DNA of 64,000 nt from Pseudomonadota bacterium (GTDB lineage: Bacteria > Pseudomonadota > Alphaproteobacteria > Reyranellales > Reyranellaceae). The translations under genes and the position numbers were made by a program. Every line of letters begins with the position of its first letter. The first letter of the stretch is position 1. The notes beneath the pieces are model-generated. The model worked only from the letters and a program-made list of their open reading frames with translations. It was not told where the DNA came from and searched no databases. The stretch covers positions 13,436 to 77,435 of the forward strand of contig JAEZIF010000296.1 of NCBI GenBank assembly GCA_023416135.1. The letters run 5' to 3'. Shown here one piece after another: positions 59,310 through 64,000 of this stretch.

Positions 59310-60845
59310 ATGCCATATACGACGCCCTCCCGCTACGACGCTCGGACATCATGGAGAGCCGCGGCTTGCGATGTACTGAGGGCCAAATGGGAACGAGTCT
59401 CCCTATGGTTTACCCGCGTCTTCGTCGAGGGGCTGGTTTTGACCAGCCCGGTCGGATGGCTCCTGCGTCCTACACTTCGGCGGCTGATGGCGTCTCACCT
59501 CGCTCTGCTGGCGACGCGTTTCGATCGGGAGTTCTATCTCAGTCAGTTCGAAAATGGCGACTACCGCCGCCTCGTGGGTCAGGAGCCGCTGCTGCACTAT
59601 GCTCTGTTCGGTTGGTGCTCGGGGCGCTGGCCATCGCCGACCTTCGATGCGGACTTCTACCGTCGCCACAACGTCGGCATGAAGATCGGCGATCCCCTGC
59701 TGCACCATTTGGCTCGCCCGGGAGCGGGCACGCGGCCGACCAACGAGCTGCAGGCGAAACCACATCCGTTGCCGCCGAGGCAGGTCGGCCGGGAGGCGAT
59801 CCTCGTCTTCAACCACCCGCGAGGTGGGGGCAGCAGCCATTTTCTCGATCTCTACCTGGCGGCGCACGCCGACAGGAGCTTCAACGTCCTCCTGGCGCAG
59901 GCCGTTCGCCGTTCTCCGGCGCTGGTTGTCGTGGATCGGCACTCCTTCGATCTCAGCGCCGAGCGCCGGAAGCTCGTCGCATTCGCGCGACAGCGCGGCG
60001 TCACCCGGATCCTGGTCAATCACTTGGTCGACCGGCCGGTGGCGATGATGGAATGGGTGCGCGAGCTGAGCACGCAGCTGGCTGTTCCCTACGACGCCAT
60101 CCTGCACGATTACTATGTGCTTTGCCCTCGCGTCGATCTCGTCGCCGGCGATGGGACCTTTTGCGGAATCGCACCGCCGGAAATCTGCTTGCGCTGCGTC
60201 ACCGAGCATGGCGCCGAGGTGAGCCGGTTCGATCCCTTGTCCTGGCGGCACAATCACCTGGCCTTTCTCGAAGGGGCGGATCGGGTCGTGGTCCCGAGCG
60301 ACGATAGCGCCGAACGACTGCGACCCCACGTGCGGAAGGCAATCATCGTCTGGCGTCCCGAGGATGATACATGCCTGCCGCCCGAGCGAACGCCTCGGCT
60401 TTCGGTCGACGACCCGCTGCGCGTTGCCGTCCTGGGAGCGCTCAACGTGTCGAAGGGCCTTCGCGTCGTGCAAGCGCTGGCCGAGGCGATCCGACACAAT
60501 GGTGCTCCGCTGGCGTTATCTGTGTTGGGCCCGACGTCGGAGCGCCTGCCGCCGGGCGTGACGGTGACCGGCGCCTATCGTCCGGACCAACTCGATCGCC
60601 TGATCGCTGAGGCCGCGCCCCATGTGATCCTGTTTCCGGCGATATGGCCGGAAACCTGGTCGTTTGTGCTGACAGAGGGTTTGAAGAGAGGGCTGCCGAT
60701 CGTGGCATTCGACCTGGGGGCGCCGGCGGCCCGTTTGCGTGCCCTGCGTCGCGGGCTGTTGTTGCCGCTGGTGCTGGCGAAACAGCCACAGCGCCTCCTC
60801 GATGAGCTATTGCGACTTCGTAGTAGCTACATCGTCCGCACGTGA
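59310..60845 (+). CDS. Glycosyltransferase family 4 with an N-terminal FD..Y/HY..G repeat module
   Basis: A 511-residue protein. The N-terminal part (about 70-150) contains 'FDREFYLSQFENGD', 'PLLHYALFGWCSGRWPSP' and 'FDADFYRRHNVG', a repeat module often attached to glycosyltransferases. The GT-B part follows, with 'FNHPRGGGSSHFLDLYLAAH', a Cys-containing acceptor-domain insert ('CGIAPPEICLRC') and EX7E in 'PETWSFVLTEGLKRGLPIVA'. Its end overlaps the convergent gene by 39 bases. Confidence 0.85.
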   Translation: MPYTTPSRYDARTSWRAAACDVLRAKWERVSLWFTRVFVEGLVLTSPVGWLLRPTLRRLMASHLALLATRFDREFYLSQFENGDYRRLVGQEPLLHYALFGWCSGRWPSPTFDADFYRRHNVGMKIGDPLLHHLARPGAGTRPTNELQAKPHPLPPRQVGREAILVFNHPRGGGSSHFLDLYLAAHADRSFNVLLAQAVRRSPALVVVDRHSFDLSAERRKLVAFARQRGVTRILVNHLVDRPVAMMEWVRELSTQLAVPYDAILHDYYVLCPRVDLVAGDGTFCGIAPPEICLRCVTEHGAEVSRFDPLSWRHNHLAFLEGADRVVVPSDDSAERLRPHVRKAIIVWRPEDDTCLPPERTPRLSVDDPLRVAVLGALNVSKGLRVVQALAEAIRHNGAPLALSVLGPTSERLPPGVTVTGAYRPDQLDRLIAEAAPHVILFPAIWPETWSFVLTEGLKRGLPIVAFDLGAPAARLRALRRGLLLPLVLAKQPQRLLDELLRLRSSYIVRT

Positions 60846-62075
60846 TTGCTGTTCGTTGGCCGGGTCCAGAACGGGAATGATCGTTTCGAAATGGCGTTGC
60901 CAGCTCGGTGCCCTCCAGTCGCGCAGCCTTTGGATCTGGGTCTGCCGACGCTTCGAATCCGCTGGGACATAGTCGATGATGGCCTGTCGCCAGGTCGGCC
61001 CGTCGAGAGGATCGATGAATTCCGGTACGTCGCCGCCGACTTCGCGGAAAACCGCAATGTCGCTGCACAGCACGGGAGCGCCGAGAGCCAGCGCTTCGGC
61101 CAACGGCAATCCATAGCCTTCGGCGAACGACGGCATGAGCAGGGCGCGGGCGCCGCGCACGAGCGCCGCCATCTCGTTGTCGGAGGCGCGACTGCGCTCT
61201 TCGACGAGCGACGTCAGGGCAGGGCTGCGCTCGAGCATGTCGATGACGTTCTCGTTCTCCCAGCCCCGGCTGCCGATGAGGATCAGTCTCGGCGCGTTCT
61301 GCCCCAGTTCCGCATGCAGCGTCCGCCACAGCTTCAGAAGGAGCAGGTGGTTCTTCCTGGGCTCGATGGTGCCGACCATCACGAAGTAGGGCGATGCGGA
61401 CGACACTTGGGCAGGCTCCGGCGGGATCGTTGGAATGCTCAGCCCAGGTGGAGCGACGACGATCGAGAGTTTCCTTTGGCCTTGTCCGAAAGCCTTCTGG
61501 AAGGCGTGCGCGGTATCTCGTGAACCGGCTATGATGATGTCCGCCAACCGCGCCGTCGCCTGCATGCGCCGCACGCATCGGTCCTTGGCATCGCGTGGAA
61601 AATACTCCGGAAGGGTGGCCGGCAGGATGTCGTGGACGAAATAGGCCAGGCGCAATTTCCCATCCTTCTTCAGACGCTCGATTGGAGCGGGGCGTTCCAT
61701 ATGGAGCTGCGAAGAAATGACATAGATGCCGGGCTCATCGGCGCCCGCTACAGTCTTTGACAGGCTGTTGCCCGACCGGAACAGGAGCTCGGTATGAATC
61801 CGCACGTGGCGCAGGATCAATGCGAAATAGCGACCGTCGGACGCGACATCGCCACGCCAATAATCCGCAATGGCTGCGACGAAATCGGCGCCGCGCTTGA
61901 AGTCGAGAACGCGGAACCGCCGGACTGCGTCGACAACGACGAATGTCGTGCGATCCGGGAAGTTGGCAATGAAGTGCTCGGCGTAAGCGAGCTCGACCCG
62001 CGGGATGCCGACCGGGGTGCGGGTGAAGATGGCGTAGATCAGGCGCGACAGGTCGAGATAAATGCGCGGTGGCAT
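60807..62075 (-). CDS. Glycosyltransferase family 4
   Basis: A 422-residue GT-B enzyme similar to mannosyltransferase-type GT4 proteins. 'YLDLSRLIYAIFTRTPVGIP' is at the N-terminus, followed by 'RLAYFVHDILPATLPEYFPR', 'YFVMVGTIEPRKNHLLLLKL' and EX7E in 'FAEGYGLPLAEALALGAPVL'. ATG 62075 precedes the conserved start; the frame is open upstream to 62762 but that part lacks similarity. It is the only leftward gene in this part of the window and overlaps its convergent neighbour by 39 bases. Confidence 0.9.
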   Translation of the reverse strand: MPPRIYLDLSRLIYAIFTRTPVGIPRVELAYAEHFIANFPDRTTFVVVDAVRRFRVLDFKRGADFVAAIADYWRGDVASDGRYFALILRHVRIHTELLFRSGNSLSKTVAGADEPGIYVISSQLHMERPAPIERLKKDGKLRLAYFVHDILPATLPEYFPRDAKDRCVRRMQATARLADIIIAGSRDTAHAFQKAFGQGQRKLSIVVAPPGLSIPTIPPEPAQVSSASPYFVMVGTIEPRKNHLLLLKLWRTLHAELGQNAPRLILIGSRGWENENVIDMLERSPALTSLVEERSRASDNEMAALVRGARALLMPSFAEGYGLPLAEALALGAPVLCSDIAVFREVGGDVPEFIDPLDGPTWRQAIIDYVPADSKRRQTQIQRLRDWRAPSWQRHFETIIPVLDPANEQQSRADDVATTKSQ

Positions 62076-62237
62076 CGGCCGATGGTGAGATTGGGGCCCT
62101 GAGCTGCCTGAAAGCCGGCGCCGACAGATGCAGGGGATGGACTGTTTGAACGCTGTCGTGTTGCGGCGCCTCGAAGTCACTCGACGGATGCCCGAGTATA
62201 TGGCCTGCCCGCCGCGGCCGCGCAATCGGGCAATGCC

Positions 62238-63788
62238 GTGGTGAATTCCAAGGATCGCCTGCTGGCCGGACTGCTGCCGGCTGCGGCGCCGCCGCTGGCG
62301 CGTTGGCTTTGCGCCCGTGCCGGACTTGACGACGCGGTCCTGGCCGATCGCCGACACGGATTCGATGCGGCCCATTACGGGCGATCGGCTGGGCGCCGCT
62401 TTGGGTCCCGTCGCGCTGCGCTTCTGCACTACCTGCTGATCGGATCTGCCGCCGGGCTGCAGCCGCGGCCGGACTTCGACCCGATGGCGTATCGTCGGCT
62501 GAACCCCGATGTCGCGGCGACTGGTTACGAGCCATTCGCCCATTACCTGCGATTTGGTCGCGCCGAGCGTCGGCTTACGCGGTCGGACGACGCTGTCGGC
62601 GAACCGGATGTCCTGCCGGATCTGCCCGGCTTGCTGGCGCGAGCACCACGGCACGATCCTGGAGCAGCACGAGTCGATGTCGTGATCCCGGTCCATGGCG
62701 CGCGGCGATTGACCTTGCGCACGCTCGAAAGCGTGCTGCAGGCCGACGTTGCCACGCCGCACGAACTGACCGTCATCGACGATGCATCGCCGGATCTGGC
62801 GCTACGCCACGACCTCGAGGCCCTGGCTCGCGCGGGCCATCTGACGCTGCTGACCAACGACCGCAACATGGGTTTCGTGGCCACGGCCAATCGCGCCTTC
62901 ATGCTTCATGGGGAGCGCGATGTGGTGTTGCTCAACTCCGACACCCGGGTCTATGGCAACTGGCTGGACCGCTTGATGGCGGCTCTGCACGGCACGGCGA
63001 TGACGGCAACGGCGTCGCCGCTCTCCAATGCGGCGACGATCCTCAGCTACCCGCATTTCCTGTGCGACAACCATTCCCTGGCCGATGCCGACTTTGCCGC
63101 GATCGACCGGTACTGCGCCGGTCTCACCCATGCGCCGGTCGAGCTGCCGACTGCGCATGGATTTTGCATGGCCGTGAAGCGTGCCTGCCTCGCCAGGATC
63201 GGTCTCTTCGACGAGAAGAATTTTGGCCGCGGCTATGGCGAGGAGAATGATTTCTCTCTGCGGGCGATTGCGGACGGCTGGCGGCATGTCGCGGCAGCCG
63301 ATGTCTTCGTCTGGCATCGCGGAGGGGCGTCGTTTGGGGCGGAACGGCAAGCGAGGATCGAGGCGGCACAGCAGACCATCGAGCGGCTTCACCCGGGCTA
63401 CGCTGCGGTCGTTAGCGACTTCATCGTTGCAGATCCGCTCGCGGGCCTGAGATGCGCATTGGATGTTGCCCGCATACGCGCGGACGCGCGGCCCAAGTTG
63501 CTCTGTCTTGGTGCCGTCGCCGGCGCGTCGGCTCGCCGCGAGGAGTTGAGGCTGGCACTGGTATCGGACATCGCGCCGCATGCCGGCTTCTTTCGCATCG
63601 TTGCCTCCGAATTCGGCGCGATACCAAATCTGCCGAGGTTCGCAGGGCAGGCGGTGGACGATCTCGCTCGCACCATGCGATCGCTCGGCGTACAGGAGCT
63701 GCGTCAGCGATCGCCGAGGCACGGCTCGACAGCGCTGGCGCGTCTCGCGCGTCTCGCGAGCGAACAAGCGGGCGTCCGCGTCTCGTAG
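62238..63788 (+). CDS. Glycosyltransferase family 2 with an N-terminal FD..Y/HY..G repeat module
   Basis: A 516-residue protein. The N-terminal 120 residues hold '[11 protein letters not shown]', '[18 protein letters not shown]', '[14 protein letters not shown]' and '[11 protein letters not shown]', the same module as in the GT4 at 59310. The GT2 domain follows: '[20 protein letters not shown]', '[10 protein letters not shown]', DxD in '[18 protein letters not shown]' and '[19 protein letters not shown]'. The start is GTG 62238 or the adjacent GTG 62241. The C-terminal 100 residues are unassigned. Confidence 0.87.
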   Translation: MVNSKDRLLAGLLPAAAPPLARWLCARAGLDDAVLADRRHGFDAAHYGRSAGRRFGSRRAALLHYLLIGSAAGLQPRPDFDPMAYRRLNPDVAATGYEPFAHYLRFGRAERRLTRSDDAVGEPDVLPDLPGLLARAPRHDPGAARVDVVIPVHGARRLTLRTLESVLQADVATPHELTVIDDASPDLALRHDLEALARAGHLTLLTNDRNMGFVATANRAFMLHGERDVVLLNSDTRVYGNWLDRLMAALHGTAMTATASPLSNAATILSYPHFLCDNHSLADADFAAIDRYCAGLTHAPVELPTAHGFCMAVKRACLARIGLFDEKNFGRGYGEENDFSLRAIADGWRHVAAADVFVWHRGGASFGAERQARIEAAQQTIERLHPGYAAVVSDFIVADPLAGLRCALDVARIRADARPKLLCLGAVAGASARREELRLALVSDIAPHAGFFRIVASEFGAIPNLPRFAGQAVDDLARTMRSLGVQELRQRSPRHGSTALARLARLASEQAGVRVS

Positions 63789-63873
63789 AAGGGAATACCC
63801 AGGCCGCCGGTATTCCAATTGTCATCGATTTCCGCTATTTGCCGGGCTTCATTGCATTATTCGGAGGACGACG

Positions 63874-64000
63874 ATGCGCATCGCCATGATCGGCTCGGGC
63901 TATGTCGGATTGGTGTCCGGCGCCTGCTTCGCCCAGTTCGGCCATGACGTGGTGTGCGTGGACAAGGAGGAGGGCAAGATCGCCCGCCTGCTCAAGGGCG
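63874..64000 (+). CDS. ugd: UDP-glucose 6-dehydrogenase (5' end only, cut by window edge)
   Basis: The ATG at 63874 stands eight bases after GGAGG. The 42 visible codons give '[20 protein letters not shown]' and then '[20 protein letters not shown]', the NAD-binding start of UDP-glucose/GDP-mannose dehydrogenases, with the VSGACFA continuation typical of UDP-glucose 6-dehydrogenase. It would supply UDP-glucuronate for the glycans. The catalytic cysteine lies outside the window, so substrate assignment rests on the N-terminus only. Confidence 0.85.
   Translation, partial: MRIAMIGSGYVGLVSGACFAQFGHDVVCVDKEEGKIARLLKG

Overview
The window is GC-rich, densely packed DNA with frequent GTG/TTG starts and many ATGA-type stop/start overlaps. 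Together with the gene families (YcaQ-type glycosylase, DUF2161 protein, Rhizobium-like exopolysaccharide export genes, Wzm/Wzt, a Wzc-like kinase) this suggests an alphaproteobacterial chromosome, perhaps Reyranella- or Bradyrhizobium-like. The genus is a guess. No rRNA, tRNA, CRISPR array or intact insertion sequence was seen.

Layout. (a) 1-5.1 kb: ordinary chromosomal genes: an amidohydrolase cut by the window edge, a YcaQ-type DNA glycosylase, a small membrane protein, a truncated amidase, a lone receiver-domain protein, a DUF2161 protein and a methyltransferase, followed by a frameshifted transglutaminase remnant. (b) 5.5-17.7 kb: a rightward polysaccharide operon with an accessory protein, O-antigen ligase/polymerase, initiating sugar transferase, AsnB-like amidotransferase, five glycosyltransferases and a methyltransferase, many with overlapping ends. 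(c) 17.7-22.3 kb: a methyltransferase, UDP-galactopyranose mutase, an unrecognised protein and another methyltransferase. (d) 22.3-28.9 kb: a leftward operon with the Wzm/Wzt ABC exporter and four glycosyltransferases. (e) 29.4-33.3 kb: a second polymerase-like membrane protein and two glycosyltransferases. (f) 33.7-42.8 kb: export and control genes: a secreted GPLQGA-repeat protein, an outer-membrane barrel, a short Wza-like lipoprotein, a Wzc-like tyrosine kinase, a PPP-type phosphatase, a methyltransferase, a periplasmic protein and a second barrel. (g) 42.8-53.1 kb: a compact leftward four-gene operon encoding a 2481-residue reducing polyketide synthase, an alpha-oxoamine synthase, a short-chain reductase and a CDP-alcohol phosphatidyltransferase. 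(h) 53.6-64 kb: an OmpA-like protein with a clear terminator, a UDP-HexNAc dehydrogenase/epimerase pair, four large glycosyltransferases and the start of a UDP-glucose dehydrogenase.

How it fits together. Most of the window appears to build and export one or more surface polysaccharides, probably containing uronic acids, perhaps uronamides, and galactofuranose. The most unusual part is region (g). A reducing PKS without a thioesterase sits directly before a PLP-dependent alpha-oxoamine synthase and a ketoreductase, the same logic as fungal fumonisin Fum1/Fum8/Fum13. The CDP-alcohol phosphatidyltransferase could add a phospho-headgroup. I propose that it makes a sphingoid-base-like (phospho)lipid by a polyketide route, possibly linked to the cell-surface polysaccharide. 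This product is inferred, not shown.
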